Below, piece by piece: positions 39,422-48,603 of a stretch of 64,000 nucleotides of DNA (within the stretch, counting starts at the first letter, position 1; every line of letters begins with the position of its first letter). Position numbers and translations under genes: made by a program. Source of the DNA: Candidatus Roseilinea sp. NK_OTU-006 (GTDB lineage: Bacteria > Chloroflexota > Anaerolineae > J036 > Brachytrichaceae); assembly GCF_012931985.1 (NCBI RefSeq), contig NZ_JAAFGM010000004.1, forward strand, positions 62,001 through 126,000, read 5' to 3'. The notes beneath the pieces were generated by a model. It had not been told where the DNA came from. It did not search any database and saw only the letters and a list, made by a program, of their open reading frames with translations.

Positions 39422-41167
39422 TCACCCTGCATCCGCCTCGCGAAAATCCAACACCTCTAACTGCAAGCGCGACTCGCCGTTCCATTCGTTCGCATTCAAC
39501 CGGCAGGCCAGGTCCACGCGCGTGCCGACCGTGAGCTGCCGTATGCGGTCGCCCATGCGCCAGGCGATCGCATCCCAGGTGACGCGCCGCGCGTCGGTGA
39601 CGCGGAGCCGAAGGTGCGGCGGGGCGCCGTTCTCCGCGCGCCCCACGCGGCGCGCATCGCTCACCACCGCGCCGCGCACGACGAACGTCGGTTTGGGGTT
39701 GCCTTGACCATGCGGTTCAAGGGATTGCAACTCGGCGATCACCTGTGCGTTGACCTCGGTCGGGGCTACCTCGGCATCAATGTGAATGATGCGCGTCCAG
39801 CCGCCTTCGGGTTGCCGGCGACGGGCGATGTCGCTCAGTCGCCCGCGTAGCACCTCCAGCGCATCGGCATGGACGGTGAAGCCGGCGGCCGCTTCGTGGC
39901 CGCCGTGCTTGAGCAGCAGGTCGGCGCACTCATCGAGCGCCGCGGTGATGTCGAACCCGTTGATGCTGCGACAGGAGCCGCGCGCTTCTTCGCCGTTGAT
40001 GCTCACCACGACCGCCGGCCGGTGATGCTTCTCGACCAGGCGCGCCGCGGCCAATCCAATCACGCCGATATGATACTCCGGCGATGCAGCAAACAGCAGC
40101 GGCGGTGCGGGCGCATCGTCTCCGCTGAGTGCATGAGTGGCCATCACCTGGCGCTCCGCGCTGTCAGCCACAGCGGCCGTCACGCTCTGCCGTTCGCTGT
40201 TTTGCCGATCCAGCGTGCCGGCTAAATCTGCGGCGCGCGCAGGGTCGTCGCACATGAGCAAGTCGTAGGCGGCCCGCGCGTGCTCCAGGCGACCGGCAGC
40301 GTTCAGGCGCGGCCCCAAGGCGAAGCCGATCCGGTCGGAAGTCACCGTTCCCGGTTTGAGTCCGGCCGCCTGGATGAGCGCCTGCACGCCGATCTGCGGC
40401 TTGCGGTTCATGTGCTCCAAACCTGCCCGCACGAGCGCGCGATTTTCCCCAATGAGCGGCACGACATCGGCGACGGTGCCGAGCGCTACCAGGTCAAGCA
40501 GAGATGCCTCGCTGACGTTGCCCCGCGACTGACCGGCGTCGCGCGCCTGGCGCAGCAAACACTGCGCCAGGCGGAACGCCACGCCCACGCCGGCCAGGTG
40601 CTTAAAGCCATAGGCGCAATCCGGGCGCTTGGGATCCACGACGGCGTGAGCATCGGGGATAGCGCCGCCTTCCAACTCGTGATGGTCGGTGATGATGAGG
40701 TCAAGGCCGATCCCGCGCGCGTGTTGCGCTTCGGCATGGGCGCGCGCGCCGCAGTCCACCGTCACCACCAGGCTCACGCCCTGCGCGTGCAGCCGGTCGA
40801 GCGCCTGTGCATTCAGGCCGTAGCCTTCCTCAAACCGATCGGGGAGGTAAATTTGCGCGCGCGCGCCCAGCGCGGCCAATGTGCGCATGAGCAGGGCGCC
40901 CGCCGTTACGCCGTCGCAGTCGTAATCAGCATAGACCGCGATGGACTCGCCGTTGGCAATCGCCGCCAGGATGCGCTCGACCGCGCGCGGCATGTCCTGT
41001 AACGCGAACGGATTGACCGGCGCATACTCGCCGAGCAGAAAGGCGCGCGCGACAGCCGGATCGGTCAGGCCGCGCGCGTAGAGCACCTGCGCCGTCAGCG
41101 GGTGTAAATCACTCAACGCAGCAACATACGATTCGGGCGCGCGCGGGGCGATCTTCCATTCGGTCAT
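39422..41167 (-). CDS. recJ: Single-stranded-DNA-specific exonuclease RecJ
   Basis: A 581-residue DHH-family 5'-3' exonuclease used in recombination and mismatch excision. Motif I reads VYADYDCDGVTAGALL, the DHH motif is ITDHHELEGG, the DHHA1 part includes GHEAAAGFTV, and a C-terminal OB domain follows. The ATG at 41167 is used; a GTG at 41173 adds two residues. It lies upstream of mutL on the same strand with 85 bases between, so the two repair genes may be co-transcribed. Confidence 0.94.
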   Translation of the reverse strand: MTEWKIAPRAPESYVAALSDLHPLTAQVLYARGLTDPAVARAFLLGEYAPVNPFALQDMPRAVERILAAIANGESIAVYADYDCDGVTAGALLMRTLAALGARAQIYLPDRFEEGYGLNAQALDRLHAQGVSLVVTVDCGARAHAEAQHARGIGLDLIITDHHELEGGAIPDAHAVVDPKRPDCAYGFKHLAGVGVAFRLAQCLLRQARDAGQSRGNVSEASLLDLVALGTVADVVPLIGENRALVRAGLEHMNRKPQIGVQALIQAAGLKPGTVTSDRIGFALGPRLNAAGRLEHARAAYDLLMCDDPARAADLAGTLDRQNSERQSVTAAVADSAERQVMATHALSGDDAPAPPLLFAASPEYHIGVIGLAAARLVEKHHRPAVVVSINGEEARGSCRSINGFDITAALDECADLLLKHGGHEAAAGFTVHADALEVLRGRLSDIARRRQPEGGWTRIIHIDAEVAPTEVNAQVIAELQSLEPHGQGNPKPTFVVRGAVVSDARRVGRAENGAPPHLRLRVTDARRVTWDAIAWRMGDRIRQLTVGTRVDLACRLNANEWNGESRLQLEVLDFREADAG

Positions 41168-41222
41168 AGCCACAGCGAAGCCAATATACGACGGGATTTA
41201 CAATGCACAAGCTAAATGCGCT

Positions 41223-41918
41223 ATGCCAATCTGGGCTTATTTTCTCATCGGCGCGGCGCTGGCCGGATTGATCGGCTTGGCGCTGCATTGGCAGCTCGTC
41301 GTCGCCGAAGGCGCTTATCTTGGCCCGCATGTCGTCGCGTGGCTCTACGACCGGTTCGCGCCACATTACGACCGCGTCAAGCAGTTCGACAAGGCCGGCG
41401 ACGCGCTGATGCTGGCGGCGCCGATCTTAAAACATTTGGCGGTGTCGGCGGTGTCGCATGCGGTCGTGCTGGACGTGGCGACGGGCACGGGCCGGCTTCC
41501 CGATGCGCTGCTTGCGCAGCGCCGCTTTCGCGGGCACATCGTCGCGCTCGATCTCTCCAGGCGCATGCTCGACCGGGCGCAGGCGAAGCTGGCCGCGTAT
41601 GGCGACCGCGTGGTTTTCATGCGGCGCGACGCGCAGCGCCTGCCGTTCGACGCCGACGCGTTCGACGTGGTGACTTGCCTGGAGGCGTTAGAGTTCATGC
41701 GCGACCAGCACGCCGCCGTGCGCGAGATGTGGCGCGTGCTCAAACCGGGTGGCCTGCTGATGGTGAGCAATCGCATCGGCCCCGATGCATGGAAGCTGCC
41801 CGGCCGCACCTTGCCAACGGCGGCATTCGCCGCACGGCTGCGCGCGCTGGGCTTTCAGGATGTGCAGAGTCGTCCCTGGTTGGTGGATTACGATTTAGTG
41901 ACCGGCATCAAGCCGTGA
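41223..41918 (+). CDS. SAM-dependent methyltransferase with N-terminal membrane segment
   Basis: A 231-residue protein. A hydrophobic N terminus (IWAYFLIGAALAGLIGLALH) anchors it to the membrane. The class I methyltransferase fold follows, with motif I VVLDVATGTGRLP near residue 80, IVALDLSRRML, and FDVVTCLEALEFM with LKPGGLLMVSN. It resembles the UbiE/Methyltransf_11 group. The substrate is unknown, possibly a lipid or quinone given the anchor. It is divergent from recJ by 55 bases. Confidence 0.85.
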   Translation: MPIWAYFLIGAALAGLIGLALHWQLVVAEGAYLGPHVVAWLYDRFAPHYDRVKQFDKAGDALMLAAPILKHLAVSAVSHAVVLDVATGTGRLPDALLAQRRFRGHIVALDLSRRMLDRAQAKLAAYGDRVVFMRRDAQRLPFDADAFDVVTCLEALEFMRDQHAAVREMWRVLKPGGLLMVSNRIGPDAWKLPGRTLPTAAFAARLRALGFQDVQSRPWLVDYDLVTGIKP

Positions 41919-41964
41919 AAAGCACTGCGGCGCAGAGGACTGCGCCTCGGAGAAAATCCATATC

Positions 41965-43326
41965 ATGCTCAATCGAGTTTTGGATTACGCCCGCGCGCAC
42001 CGCGATGAGTACCTCAAAGACCTGCTGGAGTACCTTGCCATTCCCAGCGTGAGCGCGCAACCCGACCGCGCCCGCGATGTGAAGATGGCCGCATTGTGGC
42101 TGTCGGGGCATCTGCACGAAGCCGGCCTGCGCGCCGAAGTGATGCCGACTGCCGGCCATCCTGTCGTGTATGCGGAGTGGTCCGGTCCCGACCATCATCG
42201 CCCCACGGTGCTGATCTACGGCCACTACGACGTGCAACCCGCCGAACCGTTCGAGTTGTGGCACAGCGAGCCGTTCAGGCCGGTGGTTCGCGATGGCTAC
42301 CTCTATGCGCGCGGCGCGAGCGACAACAAGGGCCAGCACCTCGCGCATGTGAAGGCCGTCGTCTCATATCTGCGGGCCGAGGGCACGCTGCCGGTCAACG
42401 TCAAGTTCCTGATCGAGGGCGAAGAAGAGATCGGCAGCCCGAACCTCAGCGCATTTATCGCAGCGCACCGCGATCTGCTGGCGTGCGATTGTGTGATGAT
42501 CAGCGACGGTGCGCTGTTCAACCTCACCCAACCCGTGCTGACCTACGGGCTGCGCGGTCTGGTGGGGTTCGAGGTGCAAGTGCGCTGTCTGGATCGCGAC
42601 GTGCACTCCGGGCACTACGGCGGCAATGTGCAGAACCCCGCTTTTGCGCTGGCTCAAATCCTGGCCTCGCTCAAGGACGCGCAGGGGCGCGTGACCGTGC
42701 CCGGCTTCTACGACGACGTGCGCGTGTTGAGCGCCGAGGAGCGCGCGGCGCTCGCCCGCATCCCCTACAGCGATGCCGACGTGATGCGCGAGACCGGCGC
42801 ATCCATGGCCTTCGGCGAGCCGGAGTTCACGGTCAACGAGCGCAAGGGCGTGCGCCCCACGCTGGAGGTCAACGGCATGTGGAGTGGCTACACCGGCCCC
42901 GGCAGCAAGACCATCATCCCGGCGACGGCGCACGCCAAGATCACCTGCCGGCTGGTTCCCAACCAAGACCCAGCGAAGGTGATCCGCTTGGTGCAAGATG
43001 CGATGCGCGCTGCCGCGCCGGCCGGGGCCGAGGTCACGTTCAACGACGCGCGGGGGACGCCGGCTTCGCTGGTGTCGCTCGATGCGCCGCAGATTCAAGC
43101 GGCTGCGCGCGCCGCAGCAGCCACCTATGGCAACCCACCTTTCTATGAGCTGGAGGGCGGCTCAATCCCCGTGGTGCACGACTTTCAGAGCTTGCTCGGC
43201 AAACCCATCGCGCTGCTGGGGTTTGGCTTGCCGGACGACAACATTCACTCACCCGACGAGCGCTTCGCCGTCGTGTGTTACGAAAAAGGCATCGAAGCCA
43301 GCATCCGCTTCATCGCAGAGCTGTAG
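41965..43326 (+). CDS. M20-family dipeptidase
   Basis: A 453-residue metallopeptidase of the M20 dipeptidase/CNDP group. Metal-site segments are visible: LIYGHYDVQPAEPFELW, ARGASDNKGQ, IEGEEEIGSPN, and a C-terminal EGGSIPVVHDFQ. A dimerisation domain occupies roughly residues 190-345. A GGAGA site precedes the ATG. It faces the peptide ABC operon across a short hairpin and may hydrolyse imported dipeptides. That link is only by proximity. Confidence 0.92.
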   Translation: MLNRVLDYARAHRDEYLKDLLEYLAIPSVSAQPDRARDVKMAALWLSGHLHEAGLRAEVMPTAGHPVVYAEWSGPDHHRPTVLIYGHYDVQPAEPFELWHSEPFRPVVRDGYLYARGASDNKGQHLAHVKAVVSYLRAEGTLPVNVKFLIEGEEEIGSPNLSAFIAAHRDLLACDCVMISDGALFNLTQPVLTYGLRGLVGFEVQVRCLDRDVHSGHYGGNVQNPAFALAQILASLKDAQGRVTVPGFYDDVRVLSAEERAALARIPYSDADVMRETGASMAFGEPEFTVNERKGVRPTLEVNGMWSGYTGPGSKTIIPATAHAKITCRLVPNQDPAKVIRLVQDAMRAAAPAGAEVTFNDARGTPASLVSLDAPQIQAAARAAAATYGNPPFYELEGGSIPVVHDFQSLLGKPIALLGFGLPDDNIHSPDERFAVVCYEKGIEASIRFIAEL

Positions 43327-43357
43327 CAGCGATCCGGTCTCTCAGCTCGCTTTAGGC

Positions 43358-43380
43358 GGACGAAGGCAATGCCTTCGTCC
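43358..43380. terminator. Hairpin between convergent dipeptidase and oppF-type genes
   Basis: GGACGAAGGC and its complement form a 10-bp stem with a 3-base loop. No long T run follows on either strand. It lies in the 76-base gap between convergent genes, where it could act as a bidirectional terminator. Confidence 0.45.
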
Positions 43381-43402
43381 ACCCGGTGCAAGTGTCTGAG
43401 TG

Positions 43403-44458
43403 TCAGTGATTGGGCGCAGGCGCGGCGCTGGACAGGCCAGAACCCATCGCGCGCTTTTGTTCCGCGACCTGCTCCTTAGCCACATGACAAGCCACCATGT
43501 GGCCAGGCTTCAACTCTTCCAGCGGCGGCTCGACCGTCTTGCAGATGTCCACGGCGAACGGGCAGCGGGTGTGGAAGCGGCAGCCGCTGGGCGGGTTCAC
43601 CGGCGAGGGCACATCGCCCTGTAGGATCATCCGCTCGCGCTTTACCGTGGGGTCGGGGATCGGAATCGCCGAGAGCAGCGCCTTGGTGTAGGGATGCAGC
43701 GGATCGCGGAAGAGCGTATCGCGATCGGTCAGCTCCACCAACTTGCCGAGGTACATCACCCCTACGCGGTCGCTGATGTGCTCCACCACGCTCAGGTTGT
43801 GGGCGATGAACAAGTAGGTGAGGCCGAACTCCGCCTGCAGATCCTTCAGGATGTTCAACACCTGCGATTGGATGGACACGTCCAGCGCCGACACCGGCTC
43901 GTCGCACACGATGAACTTGGGGCGCAAGGCCAAGGCGCGGGCGATGCCGATGCGCTGGCGCTGGCCGCCGGAGAATTCATGCGGGTAACGTCGGGCGTGA
44001 TAGTCTTCCAGCCCGACTTTGCGCAGCATCTCGATGACGATCTCGTTGCGCTTTTTGGCGTCGCGCATGCCGTGTACCAGCAACCCCTCGCCGACACTCT
44101 CGCCGACCGGCATGCGCGGGTCGAGCGATGAGTAGGGGTCTTGGAAGATGATTTGCATGTCGCGGCGCAGCGCCTTGAGCTGGCTGCCGTTCAGCTTGAA
44201 CACGTCCTGCCCTTCGAAGATGACCGACCCGCTGGTGGCCGGGATCAGGCGCAGGATGGTGCGGCCGACCGTGGTCTTGCCGCATCCTGACTCGCCGACC
44301 AGGCCCAAAGTCTCGCCCTTGCGCACCGCGAACGAGACACCGTCCACCGCTTTGACGTGGGCGACTGTGCGTTGTAACAATCCTCCCTTGATCGGGAAGT
44401 ATTTGCGAAGATCCCTGACTTCCAGCAGAGGTTCTGATTGGCTCCCGTTCATGCCCAT
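43403..44458 (-). CDS. Peptide ABC transporter ATP-binding protein, OppF/DppF type
   Basis: A 351-residue ATPase with [31 protein letters not shown] in the signature region, and [16 protein letters not shown]. The C-terminal oligopeptide-transport extension includes [16 protein letters not shown] with the cysteines of the iron-sulfur-binding type. I chose ATG 44458 because AGGTGA lies 8 bases ahead; 44494 is a longer start. It is the last gene of the peptide operon. Confidence 0.93.
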   Translation of the reverse strand: MGMNGSQSEPLLEVRDLRKYFPIKGGLLQRTVAHVKAVDGVSFAVRKGETLGLVGESGCGKTTVGRTILRLIPATSGSVIFEGQDVFKLNGSQLKALRRDMQIIFQDPYSSLDPRMPVGESVGEGLLVHGMRDAKKRNEIVIEMLRKVGLEDYHARRYPHEFSGGQRQRIGIARALALRPKFIVCDEPVSALDVSIQSQVLNILKDLQAEFGLTYLFIAHNLSVVEHISDRVGVMYLGKLVELTDRDTLFRDPLHPYTKALLSAIPIPDPTVKRERMILQGDVPSPVNPPSGCRFHTRCPFAVDICKTVEPPLEELKPGHMVACHVAKEQVAEQKRAMGSGLSSAAPAPNH

Positions 44459-44502
44459 CGCGCTTTCACCTGTTGCAGTCAACCACAAACGCATATCCTA
44501 GG

Positions 44503-45540
44503 TTAATCATAGAGCCATGTGCGCACCCAATGGCCGGGCGTGATTTCACGCAAGGGGGGCAGCTCAGCCCGGCAACGCTCGCGCGCGGCTCCCTCGCATT
44601 TCTGACAGCGGGGTTCAAACCGACATCCTGGCGGCGGGTTAATCAAGTTGGGCACGGTGCCGGGGATCACATCCAGGCGATCACGCACCTGGCCAAGGAT
44701 GGGGATCGAACCGATCAGCCCCTGGGTGTAGGGATGCAGGGGATTGGCGAACAGTTCTTTCACCTCAGCCTGTTCGACGACCTGACCGGCGTACATGACG
44801 ATGACGCGATCGCACATCTCGGCCACCACGCCCAGGTCGTGGGTGATCAGCATGATCGCCGTGCCGGTCTTCTCCTTCAGTGCGCGCATCAAGTCGAGGA
44901 TTTGCGCCTGGATGGTCACATCGAGGGCGGTGGTCGGCTCGTCGGCGATCAACAGTTCGGGTTGGCACGCCAGCGCCATCGCGATCATCACGCGTTGGGC
45001 CTGGCCGCCGGAGATTTCGTGCGGATAGGCGTGGGCGCGCTTGGCCGGTTCGGGAATGCCCACCATGCGCAATAGCTCGATGGCGCGCTGCCAACCGGCC
45101 TCGCGCCCCAGGGCCTGATGAATGTTGAGCACCTCAGCGACCTGATCGCCGATCTTGAACACCGGGTTCAAGCACGAGGTGGGCTGTTGGAAGATCATCG
45201 AGATGCGGTTGCCGCGAATCTTGGTCATTTCGCGTTCAGGCAGGTCGAGCAGGTTGACGCCGTCGAAAACAATCTTGCCCTCGACGATCTTGCCCGGCGG
45301 GCTGACCAGGCGCATGATCGAAAGCGACGTGACGCTCTTGCCACAGCCGGACTCGCCGACAATGCCGAGCGTCTCACCGCGCCTGACGTAGAGGTCCACG
45401 CCATCCACGGCTTTGACCACGCCGTCTTCAGTGTAGAAGTACGTCTTCAGACCCTGGATATCGAGCATCAGGTCGTTCAATTGGCCGTTGCGCGCGCCGG
45501 TCGAAGCGGTGGCGGCGCCAATTGCAGCGTTCACACTCAT
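44503..45540 (-). CDS. Peptide ABC transporter ATP-binding protein, OppD/DppD type
   Basis: A 345-residue ATPase paired with OppF. It shows [52 protein letters not shown] and the C-terminal [13 protein letters not shown] extension. An AGGAGAG site precedes the ATG. A 55-base gap separates it from the Uma2 gene that interrupts the usual B-C-D-F order. Confidence 0.93.
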   Translation of the reverse strand: MSVNAAIGAATASTGARNGQLNDLMLDIQGLKTYFYTEDGVVKAVDGVDLYVRRGETLGIVGESGCGKSVTSLSIMRLVSPPGKIVEGKIVFDGVNLLDLPEREMTKIRGNRISMIFQQPTSCLNPVFKIGDQVAEVLNIHQALGREAGWQRAIELLRMVGIPEPAKRAHAYPHEISGGQAQRVMIAMALACQPELLIADEPTTALDVTIQAQILDLMRALKEKTGTAIMLITHDLGVVAEMCDRVIVMYAGQVVEQAEVKELFANPLHPYTQGLIGSIPILGQVRDRLDVIPGTVPNLINPPPGCRFEPRCQKCEGAARERCRAELPPLREITPGHWVRTWLYD

Positions 45541-45595
45541 GCCGACTCACTCTCTCCTGATGTTATGGTTTCAATGGTTCGATAGGCTCGACGCG

Positions 45596-46192
45596 TCAAT
45601 TGCGGCGCGCCAGATGTCGTCTACTATCCACGCGAAACCCATCCAGCAGCGCCGACTCGGCGATGTCGCCGTAGCCATACGCGCCGTGGACGACATAGGT
45701 TTCGCCTGATAATTTAAGCACAGTTACGGTTTTTGATTGCGGATCTACGATCCAGCATTCCGGGATGCCAGCCTGCGCGTATTCGCGGCGTTTGTCGCGG
45801 AGGTCGGTTGCCCTGTTTTTGGGTAACACAACCTCGATGACCATATCCGGCTTCTCCCAATATTGCTCGTGAATGCGATGACGGTGTTCGGGCAGCATCA
45901 ACACGATATCTGGCTCTCTTAGGGTGTTCGGCCCGAGTCGGATAGGTAGCGAAGCGAACAGCGCTTCTGCGCCGGGATAGCGCTGACCGATGAAGCTAAG
46001 CAGCAGCCTGTAGAGAAAGGCTACGATGCGTTGAAATCTTTCCAGCCGCCCTGCCGCTAATTCAAGCCGGGTATTGTCGGGCAAGGCAAAGTAATCTTCC
46101 TCGGTCCATTCTCCCTGCGCGGGAAAGAGGTAAGCAACCTCCCAAGCCGGTTCTTTGACCGTGTCGGTCTCGTCGTTGAATCCGAGCGTCAT
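45596..46192 (-). CDS. Uma2-family putative restriction endonuclease-fold protein
   Basis: A 198-residue protein of the Uma2/DUF820 group. The PD-(D/E)xK-like core is visible as REPDIVLML, then MVIEVVLP with a nearby lysine, and YAQAGIPECWIVDP. The N-terminal EEDYFALPDNTRLELAAGRL is also typical. These proteins are abundant in cyanobacteria and Chloroflexota and their role is unknown. Its ATG lies 2 bases from the oppC stop, so it is inserted in the peptide operon and probably co-translated. Confidence 0.85.
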   Translation of the reverse strand: MTLGFNDETDTVKEPAWEVAYLFPAQGEWTEEDYFALPDNTRLELAAGRLERFQRIVAFLYRLLLSFIGQRYPGAEALFASLPIRLGPNTLREPDIVLMLPEHRHRIHEQYWEKPDMVIEVVLPKNRATDLRDKRREYAQAGIPECWIVDPQSKTVTVLKLSGETYVVHGAYGYGDIAESALLDGFRVDSRRHLARRN

Positions 46193-46194
46193 TG

Positions 46195-47205
46195 TCACAT
46201 CTTCAACCGCGGATCCAGCGCATCGCGCAGGCCGTCGCCGATGAAGTTGAACGCCAATGAGCACAGCACGACCGGGATGCCCGGAATAAGCGGCGCCCAT
46301 GGGTGGGTCAACATGAATTGTGTCGCAAAGTTGAGCATGTTGCCCCAGGTCGGCGTGGGGTCGGTGATGCCGAGGCCGAGGAAGCTCAATGCTACTTCAG
46401 CCGTGAGGCCGTCGGCCAAGGCAAGTGTGTATGCCACGATCAGCGGCGGGAAAGCGTTTGGCACCACGTGCCGGGCGATGATCCACAGATTGCTTGCGCC
46501 CAACGAGCGGGCCGACTCGATGAAATCGCGCTCACGCACCGAGAGCACCATGCCACGCATCAAGCGCGCCGCGCCGGTCCAGCCAAACAGGGTGATGACG
46601 AAAATCACCACTAAGACGCTGCGCGATTCCTTCTGCGGGTCAATCAGCATGATCCCAGAGACGAGGTTCACCAGGAAGTCGGGGAAAGGGAGCAGCTTGG
46701 GGTCCTGGTTTAGCACCGACGCCAAGATGAGCAAGATGGGGAAGGTCGGGATGGCCGACATGAACTCCAAGAGGCGCATGAGCAGGCCATCAATCGCGCC
46801 GCGATAGTAACCGGCGAGCGCACCAACGGCCATGCCGATCAAGGTGCTTAACGTGGCCACGATGAAGGCGACGCTGAGGGTGATGCGCGCTGCATAGAGC
46901 AAGCGGGTGAACGTGTCGCGCCCAATGTGATCGGTGCCCAGCAGGTGCAGCTTCTTGTTGTCTCGGGTGTCCGCACTGAACGGCAGCGAGAAACGCATGA
47001 CCGGATTCACCGCGTCGCGCGGGAAGGGGGCGACCAGAGGGGTGAGCAACGAAGCAATGAACACAACGAAGATAAACGCCAGTGAGACGATCGCCAGCCG
47101 ATGACGGCGGAAACGCCGCAGCACGATCGTCCACTGACCTTCGGGCTTGGCCAGGGTGACCGGCGCTGCGGCTGCGGTTTCGACGCGGGCAGACGCTGTT
47201 GCCAT
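46195..47205 (-). CDS. Peptide ABC transporter permease, OppC/DppC type
   Basis: A 336-residue permease with the OppC N-terminal domain (FRRHRLAIVSLAFIFVVFIA), LLGTDHIGRDTFTRLLYAAR, and the EAA-like loop RERDFIESARSLGASN. It ends with GDGLRDALDPRLKM, the common OppC tail. A GGAGGAG site precedes the start. The loop between the first helices is somewhat long. It pairs with the upstream OppB permease. Confidence 0.93.
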   Translation of the reverse strand: MATASARVETAAAAPVTLAKPEGQWTIVLRRFRRHRLAIVSLAFIFVVFIASLLTPLVAPFPRDAVNPVMRFSLPFSADTRDNKKLHLLGTDHIGRDTFTRLLYAARITLSVAFIVATLSTLIGMAVGALAGYYRGAIDGLLMRLLEFMSAIPTFPILLILASVLNQDPKLLPFPDFLVNLVSGIMLIDPQKESRSVLVVIFVITLFGWTGAARLMRGMVLSVRERDFIESARSLGASNLWIIARHVVPNAFPPLIVAYTLALADGLTAEVALSFLGLGITDPTPTWGNMLNFATQFMLTHPWAPLIPGIPVVLCSLAFNFIGDGLRDALDPRLKM

Positions 47206-47232
47206 GCGCTCACTCCTCCGGGCTGCTTGCGT

Positions 47233-48468
47233 TCACGATAGGCGAATGCGCGGATCAACAATGGTATAGAGCACGTCTGAAATTAAGTAGCCGATCAGCA
47301 CCAAGAAGGTCGAGATCAAGATGAAGCCAATCGCCACGTTGTAATCGCCTGCCGTCAGCGCAGCGATGAATAGACGTCCCATGCCCGGATAGTTGAACAC
47401 GCTCTCGGTGATGATGGCGCCGCCAAACAGCGCCGGCAACACGCCGGCCAGCAACGTCACGAACGGGATGAGCGCGTTGCGCATGGCGTGCTTCACGATC
47501 ACCACGCGCTCGATCAGCCCCTTGGCACGCGCCGTGCGCACGTAGTCCTGCCGCAGCACCTCCAGCATCGAAGAGCGGATGAAGCGGCTCCACTGCGCCA
47601 GATTGAAGATGGTAAGAATCATGACCGGCAGCACCAGGTGCCACAGCCGGTCGAGGAACGACCCAGCCTTGATCGTGCCGAAGAGCGGGATGACCGTGTC
47701 GCGCGGCGACTCGGCCGTGCCCGCCGGCAAATAGGGGAGCCCTGCCTCCTTGAACAACACGGCGAAGATCAAGATGCCCATGATCCCCATGAACAGCGTC
47801 GGCATCCCCGAGCCGATGAAGGCGAGCGTCGTGACGGTGTAGTCGAAGCGCGAATACTGCTTGACTGCCGAGATGATGCCGATCGGTATGGCGATCATGA
47901 TGGACAGGAAGGTCGAGATGCCCATCAGCAAGAGCGTGTTCACAATGCGGCTCTCGAACAGGCGTATCACCGGCTGCTCGCGCAGAATTTGTGTGGACTT
48001 GCCAAAATCAAGCCGCAGCACCCCGTTGCTGACCGGCCGGTCCGCCAGGTCGCGCAGAAAGACCGGCTTGGCGCAATCCACTTCCACCACGCGCCCATCA
48101 GGATAAACCAGCCGCGCCCGACCCTCCTTTAGGCATCCCACCTGGAGATCGGCAAAGAACTGTTGTCCGCCGATCGCAATCGGCCCGCGCGGATGACCGG
48201 TGAGCCAACGCAAAAAGCGAGGGATCAGGAAGATGTCCAGGTCGTAGCGCTTCATCGTGCGCTCGATCAGGTCAAGATCATTGCGCTGCGTCGTGCTCTG
48301 GCGCGCGGCAATCTCTTGTAACGGCCCCCCCGGCGCAATGCTCAGCAAAATAAACGACGCAAACGCGATGATGAACGCCATCACCACGATCACGACTGCC
48401 CTTCGAATCAGATAGGTCGTCAAACGATGCTCCACCTCGCGCGTTGCACATGCCACATCACGCACCAT
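47233..48468 (-). CDS. Peptide ABC transporter permease, OppB/DppB type
   Basis: A permease of up to 411 residues. The core starts near LTTYLIRRAVVIVVMAF, so the true start may be a TTG a few codons inside the listed ATG. The loop between helix 1 and helix 2 (residues ~45-165) is long, as in several Chloroflexota homologues. The C-terminal half has the usual MPTLFMGI, QDYVRTARAKGL and NYPGMGRLF segments. It is the first gene after the intercistronic terminator. Confidence 0.9.
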   Translation of the reverse strand: MVRDVACATREVEHRLTTYLIRRAVVIVVMAFIIAFASFILLSIAPGGPLQEIAARQSTTQRNDLDLIERTMKRYDLDIFLIPRFLRWLTGHPRGPIAIGGQQFFADLQVGCLKEGRARLVYPDGRVVEVDCAKPVFLRDLADRPVSNGVLRLDFGKSTQILREQPVIRLFESRIVNTLLLMGISTFLSIMIAIPIGIISAVKQYSRFDYTVTTLAFIGSGMPTLFMGIMGILIFAVLFKEAGLPYLPAGTAESPRDTVIPLFGTIKAGSFLDRLWHLVLPVMILTIFNLAQWSRFIRSSMLEVLRQDYVRTARAKGLIERVVIVKHAMRNALIPFVTLLAGVLPALFGGAIITESVFNYPGMGRLFIAALTAGDYNVAIGFILISTFLVLIGYLISDVLYTIVDPRIRLS

Positions 48469-48542
48469 CTTGCGCGACGCGGAATGAACAACGCCAACGT
48501 TTTCAACCTGACCCTACTCAAAGCCATCAGAATTTTACAGAA

Positions 48543-48574
48543 AATGAGTAGCCCCACAACTGGGGCTACTCATT
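48543..48574 (-). terminator. Strong hairpin between peptide-binding protein and permease genes
   Basis: AATGAGTAGCCCCA and its exact complement give a 14-bp stem with a 4-base loop, followed on the minus strand by TTTTCTG. It has the form of a leaky rho-independent terminator inside the operon, between the binding-protein gene and oppB. It would lower expression of the membrane and ATPase genes relative to the binding protein. Confidence 0.75.
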
Positions 48575-48603
48575 GATGCGCTCATCATTCCCCAGGGCCG
48601 GGG

